Of a DNA stretch of 64,000 nucleotides, positions 9,137 through 16,650 are shown piece by piece (position 1 is the first letter of the stretch; each line of letters begins with the position of its first letter). Where the stretch lies: contig CAYOLG010000024.1 in the NCBI GenBank assembly GCA_964404745.1, positions 1-64,000 on the forward strand, given 5' to 3'. Source of the DNA: Pelagisphaera sp964404745. Lineage in GTDB: Bacteria > Verrucomicrobiota > Verrucomicrobiia > Opitutales > Opitutaceae. The notes under the pieces are model-generated. The model was not told the DNA's origin, did not search any database, and saw only the letters and a list, made by a program, of their open reading frames with translations. Made by a program: the position numbers and the translations under genes.

Positions 9137-12070
9137 ATGGGGTCCAAACGGAAGCGAGGGATTGGTCGATGGCTCTGGCGGGGTTCGCTCGCCGGAATGG
9201 GCTGCGTATTGGGGGTTGGAATCGGTCTCTACTTCGGGCGCGTGCAGGTGGCTCAGCTCTTGACGGATCGAGCGCTTCGACAAAACGGCTTGGGGGATTG
9301 CCATTTGCAGTGGCAACGTCTCGATCTGAAGACTTCTGAAATTTCGGAGATCAAGATTGCCAACGACTCTTTCACTCTGGAAATCGAGCGACTGAAAATC
9401 GCCTACGATCTGGGAGCGGCCTGGAAAAGCAAAGAGATCGAATCTATCGAAATTGATGGGCTGAAACTTTACTATGACCTTACCGGTCCATCCACCTTGG
9501 ACTACGACCAACTGGACGCGACAATCAAAGCAGGAATTCCCTTCCCCCTCGATTCAATCAAGGTTAGTAACGCCACTCTGGACTTCCGAACGGATTTCGG
9601 GCGATTCGCCTATTCAGCTTCCGCATCGCTTGAACGGCAAGAGCCTGACAAGATCCAGGGCAGCGCGGTCGTGGAATCCGAATCGGAGTCCGTTGCACTG
9701 CAACTACACGCTGGTGATCGTATTGATTTTCTGGCGACAATTAATATTCCTTGGGTTGCGAATTCCTTATCTAAATACCGAACCGATTGGATAGAAAAGC
9801 TAGGACTATCCACTAGCCCTGAGATCACAATGGCCAATTTGTCTGTGGAGACAACTGGATCCTTGTACGGCATATCGCCAGAATTAATAGAGGTAGCATT
9901 CCAATCCGGCCCCATATCCTTCGCGGCTCAGGATCTGCAACTCCAATCCAGTCCCATTTCTGGCAGTTTCGATTTCGAGGACAACGAGGTTCGAAACATT
10001 AGCTTGAAAGCCCAATTAGAGAACATTTCGTTTGGCGAGTATATCCTATCCAACTTGCCCCTACAATTAACCGCCCCAAACCTTAGGATTCCGCAATTCG
10101 AAATCGGTAGAACGACATTCAGGTCGGAATCCGGTGAATACGCGGAGTTTTCAGCCCTGGTAAATTCGCGATTTGAAGAGGGGTTCGAGTTAGACAGTTT
10201 CGATTTCGATCTCTCATTGTACACAATTAAGGGAAACGAAGTCGAGTTTTCCCCTTTCCGCATCAAGGGAAACGGATCGCCCGCGTCAGCTCAATTGGAA
10301 TGCGAATCGCTAAAACTCGTATCCCATCCGTTTGTAAAGATTGATGGCCTAAAGCTGAGGGCAAGCGGCTTGGACTCCGAGAATCCCTTGCTTAAGCTGT
10401 CAGCCCAACTTCACGATCCGCGTGAAAACAAGGCGATCGAACTCGGATCTTGGCTTGCTGAAGCGTTATTTTATCCAGCCAGCGAAGCGCAGACCGCCAA
10501 AATCAACCTGACTCCTGTCTCCGGCGAATTCGCCGTATCGACTTCCACCTATCATGCAATGGGAACGGGAACGGTTTCCCTAAAGCTTAGTCGCTGGCAA
10601 GAATCCGATGAAATCGCAGCCGCAATCGATTTTAGCGCGGAAAATCTTGTAGCCTCCTACTCCGATTGGTCGCTAGATCAAGGCTCGGTTAATTTGTCGC
10701 TCGATACGAACCCGATCAATCTTACAGAGGCGCTAAGCAAAGCCAGTTCTACTATCGATCTCATAGAATTTCTCTTTCCCCATATTAGCTACGAGCTTGC
10801 CATAGGCGGCAACCAACTCGATGGACCCGTTGATTCCCAGTTGCAGTGGTTTTCCGGAAGCCTAGTTTCCAACGATCCCGTAGATGATCGACCATTACAA
10901 GCGGCTCTGACATTGAACGTAGGCATCGGGCGCTTTCCTCCCGAAGAATTTCAACAGCTAAATTGGCAATCCTCCCTTGCCGGAAATTCGAGCGTTGCAT
11001 CTCTAAACTCAAATGCTACTCTACTTTTCGAAGGAGTAGAGGCGACGCTCAAATCGAATCAAACTTTCGAATACAAAGACGGATCATTGTCATCGAAAGG
11101 CATATACGAAGTTTCCGGGATCGAGCTAGCCAATTCTGACATTCTGGCCCGTCATATCGAAAGCATGGAGGGATCTATCGTTTCCGGGAAGCTATCGCTC
11201 GCGGGAACTACCCAAAAGGCGAATGAAACTTGGGACGCATCCGCCAAGCTCAAACTCGCCGAAGGCTATTTTGGGCTGCCATCCCAAGAGCTAACGGTAG
11301 ACGGCATCAATGCGAACATCTCCCTCGATTCTCTGGCAAACCTGAAAACGCCCCCCTCCCAATCGATATCCGCGAATCTAATCAATTTCGGCGATCTACA
11401 AGCCACTAACTTGAAAACCGCGTTCTCGCTCCCTTCGGACGACCATATTTTGTTCGGCCCCGTCAGTCTCGAAACCTTCGACGGCCACGTCTACCTCGAG
11501 CCTTTCGAATTGGCCCTCGACGATCCCAACGCGAACCTGCTTGTAAAGTTCGAAGAGATCTCCATCGCTCCAGCCATCGCTATGGTCGACTTTTTCCAAG
11601 GCCGCGTCACTGGCCGTCTTAATGGCAGCCTTCCCATCGGCCTAAAGAACGGACTTCCTGTATTGGGTGAAGGATTCTTGGAATTGGACCCAAGCCACAA
11701 GGCCACTTTTTCCTACGATGCAGAAGGCTTTTTCACTGATGGCGAGGCTGGGGCAGAGAGCAAAAAATCGCTTGGAGACAAAACGCTCGAGCGACTGGGT
11801 TTGGAACCGAATGCCTTGCTGGAAGACGCTTTAGGCAACTTGGATATAACCCGACTGCGGATCGATCTATTCGACCAGGACATGCCGCTGACTGCTATGA
11901 AAATTCAGCTCGCCGGAATAGCCGACACCGGCAGGGCCAAGATACCCCTCAACATTACCACCAACGTGAATGGCACGGTAGCCGAGCTATTGAACTTTCT
12001 CACCCGCTTGGACTCTCTGGGATTAGTTGCCGCCGAACAACCGGAAACGGATAAGGATGTTTCATTTTAG
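9137..12070 (+). CDS. ydbH: YdbH-like AsmA-superfamily intermembrane lipid transport protein
   Basis: A 977-residue protein with one N-terminal membrane anchor (about residues 15-35, GMGCVLGVGIGLYFGRV) and a long periplasmic beta-rich region, as in AsmA/TamB/YdbH bridge proteins. The C-terminal part carries the YdbH-type pattern GRLNGSLPIGLKNGLPVLGE followed by a second conserved strand set. In E. coli YdbH, TamB and YhdP share transport of phospholipids to the outer membrane; the role here is inferred from that. The call is strengthened by YnbE and YdbL homologues downstream in the E. coli order. E. coli YdbH is about 880 residues, so the length fits. Confidence 0.82.
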   Translation: MGSKRKRGIGRWLWRGSLAGMGCVLGVGIGLYFGRVQVAQLLTDRALRQNGLGDCHLQWQRLDLKTSEISEIKIANDSFTLEIERLKIAYDLGAAWKSKEIESIEIDGLKLYYDLTGPSTLDYDQLDATIKAGIPFPLDSIKVSNATLDFRTDFGRFAYSASASLERQEPDKIQGSAVVESESESVALQLHAGDRIDFLATINIPWVANSLSKYRTDWIEKLGLSTSPEITMANLSVETTGSLYGISPELIEVAFQSGPISFAAQDLQLQSSPISGSFDFEDNEVRNISLKAQLENISFGEYILSNLPLQLTAPNLRIPQFEIGRTTFRSESGEYAEFSALVNSRFEEGFELDSFDFDLSLYTIKGNEVEFSPFRIKGNGSPASAQLECESLKLVSHPFVKIDGLKLRASGLDSENPLLKLSAQLHDPRENKAIELGSWLAEALFYPASEAQTAKINLTPVSGEFAVSTSTYHAMGTGTVSLKLSRWQESDEIAAAIDFSAENLVASYSDWSLDQGSVNLSLDTNPINLTEALSKASSTIDLIEFLFPHISYELAIGGNQLDGPVDSQLQWFSGSLVSNDPVDDRPLQAALTLNVGIGRFPPEEFQQLNWQSSLAGNSSVASLNSNATLLFEGVEATLKSNQTFEYKDGSLSSKGIYEVSGIELANSDILARHIESMEGSIVSGKLSLAGTTQKANETWDASAKLKLAEGYFGLPSQELTVDGINANISLDSLANLKTPPSQSISANLINFGDLQATNLKTAFSLPSDDHILFGPVSLETFDGHVYLEPFELALDDPNANLLVKFEEISIAPAIAMVDFFQGRVTGRLNGSLPIGLKNGLPVLGEGFLELDPSHKATFSYDAEGFFTDGEAGAESKKSLGDKTLERLGLEPNALLEDALGNLDITRLRIDLFDQDMPLTAMKIQLAGIADTGRAKIPLNITTNVNGTVAELLNFLTRLDSLGLVAAEQPETDKDVSF

Positions 12071-12085
12071 CCAGATAGTGCTCTG

Positions 12086-12172
12086 ATGCACTCAAGAAAT
12101 TGGATGATCGCTCTCATTGGCCTCGCGTCGGCGATGGGTACTAGCGTCTACTCAAGCTCCCTCCCACAGTAG
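12086..12172 (+). CDS. Possible 28-residue peptide with signal-like hydrophobic core
   Basis: The frame starts ATG at 12086 and ends TAG at 12172. The product begins MHSRNWMIALIGLASAMG and resembles the first part of a signal peptide with nothing behind it. It may be the remnant of an exported protein truncated by the neighbouring repeat, or chance. No Shine-Dalgarno is seen. Confidence 0.2.
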   Translation: MHSRNWMIALIGLASAMGTSVYSSSLPQ

Positions 12173-12191
12173 CGCATGCGCCTGAACCTAG

Positions 12192-12286
12192 GCTCGCCCT
12201 GAGGTCGAGCTCCACCTGTGTGAATCTCGAGGGTGGAACCCGACCTCACACATGGGCAATACTACGGCGACGCAAGCCGGGCGAGC
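12192..12286. repeat. Nested inverted repeat (REP-like intergenic element)
   Basis: The inner stem pairs 12201-12216 with 12232-12247, 14 of 16 positions Watson-Crick and the rest wobble-compatible in one orientation, around a 15-base loop. The outer stem pairs GCTCGCCC (12192-12199) with GGGCGAGC (12279-12286). The last 18 bases, GACGCAAGCCGGGCGAGC, recur with one mismatch at 58405-58422, which points to a dispersed element rather than a local terminator. No T-run follows. Confidence 0.6.
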
Positions 12287-12433
12287 TCAAGTTGACGCTT
12301 TGTGGATGTCGTTAGATTTCCCGATTCTAACACTTTCTAAACAATATTTCCCTCGTCTTCTTTTTCCCGCGATTCCATAGTTATCGCGATTTTTTTGAAT
12401 ACTAACGCTCCTTTCCCCGTCACAATCGCAAAC

Positions 12434-12640
12434 ATGAAGTCTGACATTCGCTCAATCGCATGCATCGCATCCGCCGCTGGAGCTCTGAGCCTATCAGCCG
12501 GATGCATTAGCGTGAAGACCCATAGTTCCTTCGAGCCGATTTACATGACCCTAGACGTCAATCTCAAAGTGGAGCTGCAACAAGAGCTTTCCGACGTGTT
12601 TGGAGACATCGACGCCGCTTCGGCTTCCCTCTCCGAGTAG
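12434..12640 (+). CDS. ynbE: YnbE-like small outer-membrane lipoprotein
   Basis: A 68-residue lipoprotein starting MKSDIRSIACIASAAGALS. The lipobox is LSAGC, with the lipidated cysteine followed by ISVKTHSSFEPIYMTLDVNL. That last segment matches the YnbE pattern, in which a beta strand ends the YdbH bridge at the outer membrane. A longer reading from 12395 is possible, but the signal peptide is cleaner from 12434. It lies between ydbH and ydbL, as in E. coli. The product likely caps or extends the YdbH groove at the outer membrane (known for E. coli, inferred here). Confidence 0.8.
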   Translation: MKSDIRSIACIASAAGALSLSAGCISVKTHSSFEPIYMTLDVNLKVELQQELSDVFGDIDAASASLSE

Positions 12641-12666
12641 TAAGAATTTTTAATCTGATCATAACA

Positions 12667-13050
12667 ATGAAATCGATCAACTGGACCCTTTTCACTGCCT
12701 TGGCTATATTTGCTATGAGCTTCCCAAATGATGCGGATGCTCAGAACGACGAAAACGCCATCAAAGAGCGGATGCTCAATCGCTTGGAATCAGTCGACGC
12801 TCTCAAAATCGGCGGAACTGTAGGTGAAAATAATAAAGGCTTCCTCGAGCAACGGGCAGCCCTCGATCCTCAGAAGACGAAGACCATGAATGAAGAGAAC
12901 GCCGACAGGCGTGCTCTCTACACCATTCTCTCCAAACGCCTGGGGCTTTCCGTAACCGTGGTCGGGCAAGGACGAGCCGAGTCCATTCGCAACAAATCCG
13001 CCCCTAAAGTCTGGCTCCAGGACCCCGGCGGGAAATGGTACCAGAAATAG
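12667..13050 (+). CDS. ydbL: YdbL-like periplasmic protein (DUF1318)
   Basis: A 127-residue protein with a signal peptide (cleavage probably after NDADA or nearby). The DUF1318 core is GTVGENNKGFLEQRAALDPQ, then ENADRRALYTILSKRLGLSV, with a terminal W-LQDPGGKWYQK. In E. coli YdbL works with YdbH and YnbE and is thought to control YdbH-YnbE assembly. It starts 26 bases after ynbE and is almost certainly in the same transcript. Confidence 0.85.
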   Translation: MKSINWTLFTALAIFAMSFPNDADAQNDENAIKERMLNRLESVDALKIGGTVGENNKGFLEQRAALDPQKTKTMNEENADRRALYTILSKRLGLSVTVVGQGRAESIRNKSAPKVWLQDPGGKWYQK

Positions 13051-13112
13051 CGAATAAGCGGGTTCATCGTTCTCGTAGCAGAACGGTAAATTCCTGGATC
13101 CGCCGAATCTAG

Positions 13113-13271
13113 CCGATCCAGTTACAGCTGCTTGAGGACAAGCATTTTTTGATCGGCAACTGGAAGGGAAGAAGAGTCTGCCACAGAGAGCCCGATTGGG
13201 TTCTGATCTACAAAAAGACTGACGATGAGATTCGACTCGAGAGGACCGGAAAGCAGAGCGATTTATTCTGA
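13113..13271 (+). pseudogene. C-terminal remnant of a YafQ-type (RelE superfamily) toxin
   Basis: The open frame from 13113 (just after a TAG) to the TGA at 13269 gives about 52 residues matching the second half of YafQ toxins: HFLIGNWKGRRVCHREPDW, then VLIYKKTDDEIRLERTG and KQSDLF at the end. There is no start codon, and the N-terminal half and any antitoxin are missing. The Asp-Trp pair is kept, but the usual His before S-[DE]-L-F is Gln, so the piece is doubly inactive. It is a decayed toxin-antitoxin fragment lodged between ydbL and the phosphoesterase gene. Confidence 0.72.
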
Positions 13272-13307
13272 AAAACTGAGCTCGAGCCAGTCGTTGATTA
13301 GCCAAAC

Positions 13308-14153
13308 ATGAAGCTGTCTCGCCGGAAGCTCATAGCCTCATTGGGAGCGCTGCCCATTGCTGGGTTCGCAGGCGGCATCCACATGAGATTCCATGAACCA
13401 ACTTGGTACCAAGTAACTGAGAAAAATGTTGGCATCGGGAAGTTCGATAAGCCAATCAGGGTCTTGCATCTTTCCGACTTTCACGCGTCGCCTGTAGTGA
13501 GCTTTGAGGATATTGAAATCGCCATCGACCAATCCTTGGAGCTCAACGCCGATATGGCCTTACTCACAGGCGACTTTATCACTTGGCAACTGCCAGATCC
13601 TGAAGAGTACAGCCGCATTCTCAAAAAACTGTCTAGCAGGATGCCCGTCTTCGCTTGCATTGGCAATCATGACGGTGGACGATGGGCTGGCCGATCACAT
13701 GGATATAGCGACTTTTCACTTGTATCCAAATTATTGAAGAACAGCGGCATTACATTTTTGTTCAATCAAGCTCGGCAGACGACAATCAGAAACCAGTGGG
13801 TAAGCGTAGTTGGACTGGGCGACCTGTGGTCAGGCGATTGCCATCCGCAATATGTTCTGAAAGCGATCAGAGAAAACGACGATCCCATCTTCGTATTGAG
13901 TCACAACCCGGATAGCAAATCGGAGTTGAAGAAATACGATTGGGATATTCTATTTTGCGGACATACGCACGGAGGGCAGCTCGTAGTCCCATTGCTAGGA
14001 ATCCGGCCTTTTTTGCCCGTACAGGACAAGGCATTTCCTGAAGGCCTGCTGACTTGGACGAACAAGCGCATCCACATCACCAGAGGTATTGGCAACCTTC
14101 ATGGAATGCGGTTCAACTGCCGACCGGAGATCAGCATCTTGAACATTCTCTAG
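13308..14153 (+). CDS. Metallophosphoesterase (YkuE/YaeI-like), probably exported
   Basis: A 281-residue calcineurin-like phosphoesterase. Metal motifs in order are LHLSDFHAS (about residue 50), LLTGDFI, CIGNHDGG, VLSHNPD and CGHTHGGQ, so the dinuclear site is complete. The N-terminus SRRKLIASLGALPIAG is a twin-arginine-like signal or anchor. Relatives act as phosphodiesterases on phospholipid-type substrates at the cell envelope (UDP-diacylglucosamine or similar); the exact substrate is unknown. The gene stands alone after the toxin remnant. Confidence 0.88.
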   Translation: MKLSRRKLIASLGALPIAGFAGGIHMRFHEPTWYQVTEKNVGIGKFDKPIRVLHLSDFHASPVVSFEDIEIAIDQSLELNADMALLTGDFITWQLPDPEEYSRILKKLSSRMPVFACIGNHDGGRWAGRSHGYSDFSLVSKLLKNSGITFLFNQARQTTIRNQWVSVVGLGDLWSGDCHPQYVLKAIRENDDPIFVLSHNPDSKSELKKYDWDILFCGHTHGGQLVVPLLGIRPFLPVQDKAFPEGLLTWTNKRIHITRGIGNLHGMRFNCRPEISILNIL

Positions 14154-14206
14154 TAAAGTTTCCAGCAAGGGGTACACCCGTCTGATTAATCGATACCGAT
14201 TGTTAG

Positions 14207-14243
14207 CCAACGGCTGCTTTAGGATAAGCAGCCCTACCGTTGG
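14207..14243. other. Imperfect hairpin downstream of the phosphoesterase gene
   Basis: GGCTGCTT (14212-14219) pairs with AAGCAGCC (14226-14233) around a 6-base loop. The outer arms CCAACGG and CCGTTGG extend the stem after a 3-base bulge. There is no T-run, so it could be an RNA-processing or rho-dependent end structure. Confidence 0.35.
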
Positions 14244-14367
14244 GCATTCTCCCAAAACACCCGGCAATTGGGTAGCCAGATCTCGATCTCTTTACCCTTG
14301 CCATGACTGAGAATTGGCCGAACGATAGAAAACCTGTTACCCTTTTCTATTTTCCCCTCTTGTACCC

Positions 14368-15903
14368 ATGCTCGCTACGGTTCACAGCGCCGCTCTGCAA
14401 GGCATCGAAGCCATTCCAGTTTTGGTGGAAGTCAATTCTGGCGAGAGCGGCGATCCCCGCCTCATCATGGTCGGTCTTCCAGATACTGCCGTAAAGGAAT
14501 CCGATGACCGTGTCTTTTCAGCTCTAGCCAACTCCGGCTACCGGAAGCCCCAGACCCGCACAACTATTAATTTGGCTCCAGGCGACCTGAAAAAGGAGGG
14601 GCCCATGTATGACCTTCCCATCGCCCTTGGCATCCTGGAATCGACTGGCCAAATGAGCGCCAATGGACGCTTTCGCTCGTTTACGATAGCTGGAGAATTG
14701 AGTCTCTCGGGAGCGACCCGTCCAATTCGAGGGGGCTTGGCTTTCGCTCTTGCCGCCAAAGCTAGAGGCTTGCGCGGCGTCCTGCTGCCTTCGCAGTCGG
14801 CCCGGGAAGCAGCCCTGGTTTCCGGCATCGAAGTCTACGGAGTGGATTCGCTGGACCAAGCCAAGCGTTTTCTCGAGGGCGAACTGGAACTTTCCCGATT
14901 GGAGGGCTCTGATTTCTTCGACGGCCCGAATTCCGAAAGCTCTCTCGATTTCACCGATGTAAAAGGTCAGGAACAAGCCAGGCGAGCGGTCGAGGTAGCG
15001 GTCGCCGGCGGGCACAACTTTCTGATGATCGGACCACCCGGATCGGGGAAATCCATGATCGCCAAACGGATCCCGACCATCATGCCCGAGCCGACGCTAG
15101 AGGAGTACTTGGAAATCCTCCAAGTCCAATCCGCTTCTGGCGTCACCAAGCGTTGGGACAACCTGCGCAGGGCCCGACCATTCCGCTCTCCTCACCACAC
15201 TATCAGCGATGTTGGTCTCCTGGGCGGTGGAGCGATCCCAGGACCGGGAGAGATATCTCTAGCCCACAATGGCGTGCTCTTCATGGACGAGCTGCCTGAG
15301 TTCAAACGCTCCGCTCTCGAGGTGCTTCGCCAGCCCATCGAGGACGGCCAAGTGACCATATCAAGATCAGCGGGCAAGGTCACCCTGCCCTGCAACTTTG
15401 TACTGGCGGCGGCTATGAATCCCTGTCCTTGCGGATACTTGGGTTCCAGCCTAAACGAATGCGCCTGCTCGCCCACTCAGGTCCAGCGCTATCGAAACCG
15501 GATTAGCGGTCCCTTGCTGGATCGAATCGATATCCATATCGAAGCTCCCGCCCTCAGTATCGAGGAATTAAGGACTGCTAATAAAGGAGAATCCTCCGAA
15601 TCGATTCGCGAGCGTATCCAATCCGCCAGACATATTCAGCAGTCGCGCTTTTCCAGAAACGGATTTTCCACCAATGCCGATATGAACGAAGCCGCCATCG
15701 AGGCTTACTGCCAAATCTCGTCTCAGATGGGAGCCATTCTGCAAAGGGCCATGGAGAAGCTATCGCTCTCAGCCCGCGCTTACAATCGCATCCTAAAAGT
15801 GTCTCGCACTATCGCCGATCTCGATTCATCCGAAGCCATACAGCTGAATCATCTCACCGAGGCGATACAGTACCGGAGCTTGGACCGTTCCACTCTGATT
15901 TAG
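14368..15903 (+). CDS. comM: ComM/YifB family Mg-chelatase-like AAA+ ATPase
   Basis: A 511-residue protein starting MLATVHSAALQGIEAIPVLV, the usual ComM start. It has an N-terminal Lon-like/ChlI fold, Walker A IGPPGSGKSMIAKRI (about residues 218-232), Walker B VLFMDELPEF, and a C-terminal Mg-chelatase helical domain with SARAYNRILKVSRTIADL. ComM is a hexameric helicase that helps integrate incoming DNA by branch migration during natural transformation. All motifs are intact. The small cysteine group PCPCGYLGS...NECAC is typical of the family. No competence genes are adjacent. Confidence 0.95.
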   Translation: MLATVHSAALQGIEAIPVLVEVNSGESGDPRLIMVGLPDTAVKESDDRVFSALANSGYRKPQTRTTINLAPGDLKKEGPMYDLPIALGILESTGQMSANGRFRSFTIAGELSLSGATRPIRGGLAFALAAKARGLRGVLLPSQSAREAALVSGIEVYGVDSLDQAKRFLEGELELSRLEGSDFFDGPNSESSLDFTDVKGQEQARRAVEVAVAGGHNFLMIGPPGSGKSMIAKRIPTIMPEPTLEEYLEILQVQSASGVTKRWDNLRRARPFRSPHHTISDVGLLGGGAIPGPGEISLAHNGVLFMDELPEFKRSALEVLRQPIEDGQVTISRSAGKVTLPCNFVLAAAMNPCPCGYLGSSLNECACSPTQVQRYRNRISGPLLDRIDIHIEAPALSIEELRTANKGESSESIRERIQSARHIQQSRFSRNGFSTNADMNEAAIEAYCQISSQMGAILQRAMEKLSLSARAYNRILKVSRTIADLDSSEAIQLNHLTEAIQYRSLDRSTLI

Positions 15904-15915
15904 GATTGGGGAACC

Positions 15916-15954
15916 GTTTGTACAAACTTGATTGCACTATTGTAGTGTACACTA
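15916..15954. promoter_or_regulatory. Two palindromic operator candidates before the VapB-like antitoxin
   Basis: Two perfect 12-base palindromes, GTTTGTACAAAC (15916-15927) and TAGTGTACACTA (15943-15954), share the core TGTACA. Their centres lie 27 bases apart, immediately upstream of the antitoxin ATG at 15963. TTGATT at 15928 could be a -35 box between them. The arrangement fits autoregulation by a ribbon-helix-helix antitoxin. Confidence 0.6.
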
Positions 15955-15962
15955 TCGTAGTT

Positions 15963-16184
15963 ATGAAACGCATCATTACTCTGAGCGCAGGGCAAGGTTT
16001 GATTCGATCGGCCCGCCAAAAGGCCGCAGCCGATGGGACTTCATTAAATAATCTCTTTCGTTCGTGGATCGCCTCGCATGTGCGTTCAGGTTCATCGAAG
16101 CACGACTATCGAGAACTCATGTCTCGCTTAAACCGAGCTAGCCCCGGAAAAACTTTCACTCGAAATGAATTGAATGAGCGCTGA
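15963..16184 (+). CDS. VapB-like antitoxin (ribbon-helix-helix type)
   Basis: A 73-residue protein starting MKRIITLSAGQGLIRSARQK, then AADGTSLNNLFRSWIASHV. The single N-terminal strand followed by two helices matches ribbon-helix-helix antitoxins paired with PIN toxins. The frame is open from 15906, but the ATG at 15963 directly follows the palindromes and starts the domain. Its last 11 bases overlap the start of the PIN-domain gene, the usual antitoxin-toxin coupling. That partner is broken, so this antitoxin is an orphan here and may only repress its own promoter or cross-neutralise a toxin elsewhere. Confidence 0.72.
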   Translation: MKRIITLSAGQGLIRSARQKAAADGTSLNNLFRSWIASHVRSGSSKHDYRELMSRLNRASPGKTFTRNELNER

Positions 16185-16599
16185 ATTCTTCCTCCATACT
16201 AACCTATTTGTTCATTCGTTCGATAAACGTTTTCCGGATGAGCAAGCGAGATACCAAGATCTGATTGCTACCGCATTGGAAATGCGTCGAGGAGTGAATA
16301 GTTGGCAAGTCGTCCAAGAATTCATCAACGTCGCCTGACACAGGTTCGACGTCCCCCTTGCTCTGGAGGAACTGATTGAATACATCGAGCGCGTTCTACA
16401 ACCTTTATGCTTGGTTCATTCGAGCACGGCACTTTACCTTAAGGCTTTGAGTTTGCAATTGGAAACGCAATACCGATTCCGCGATTCTCTGATCGTGGCA
16501 GCTGCATCGGAAGCAGGTTGCGAGCAGCTCTATTCTGAAGATCTTTAAAGCGGCCGGTCAATCAACTCGCTGCGGAATGTTGATCCTTACGCAGTTTAA
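16174..16599 (+). pseudogene. Degenerate VapC-family PIN-domain toxin (two in-frame stops)
   Basis: The reading frame from ATG 16174 gives a PIN-domain sequence throughout: EFFLHTNLFVHSFD, SWQVVQEFINVA, RFRDSLIVAAASEAGCEQLY, SEDL. It is interrupted by TGA at 16336-16338 and by TAA at 16546-16548, with the family C-terminus continuing to 16599. The first catalytic acid of the usual D-T-N motif is His here (LHTN). Three independent lesions show a dead toxin rather than a sequencing slip. The overlap with the antitoxin frame is preserved. Confidence 0.82.
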
Positions 16600-16650
16600 A
16601 TCTGTCTATTGTTTGCAATCAGACCCTGTTGACCTTGCTCTGAACGTTTC

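Larger units (their letters stand above)
12071..12433. other. 363-base gap between ydbH and ynbE holding a structured repeat
   Basis: This splits what is otherwise a compact three-gene set. It contains a 28-codon open frame (12086-12172) and a long stem-loop (12192-12286), both listed separately. After them comes an AT-richer stretch with TTGACG at about 12293 that could be a -35 element for ynbE, but no clear -10 was found. No other gene is seen. Confidence 0.5.

Noticed and set aside
12790..13305. 171-codon open frame on the minus strand
   Set aside because: It runs antisense across ydbL and the YafQ remnant, both with recognisable protein features on the plus strand.
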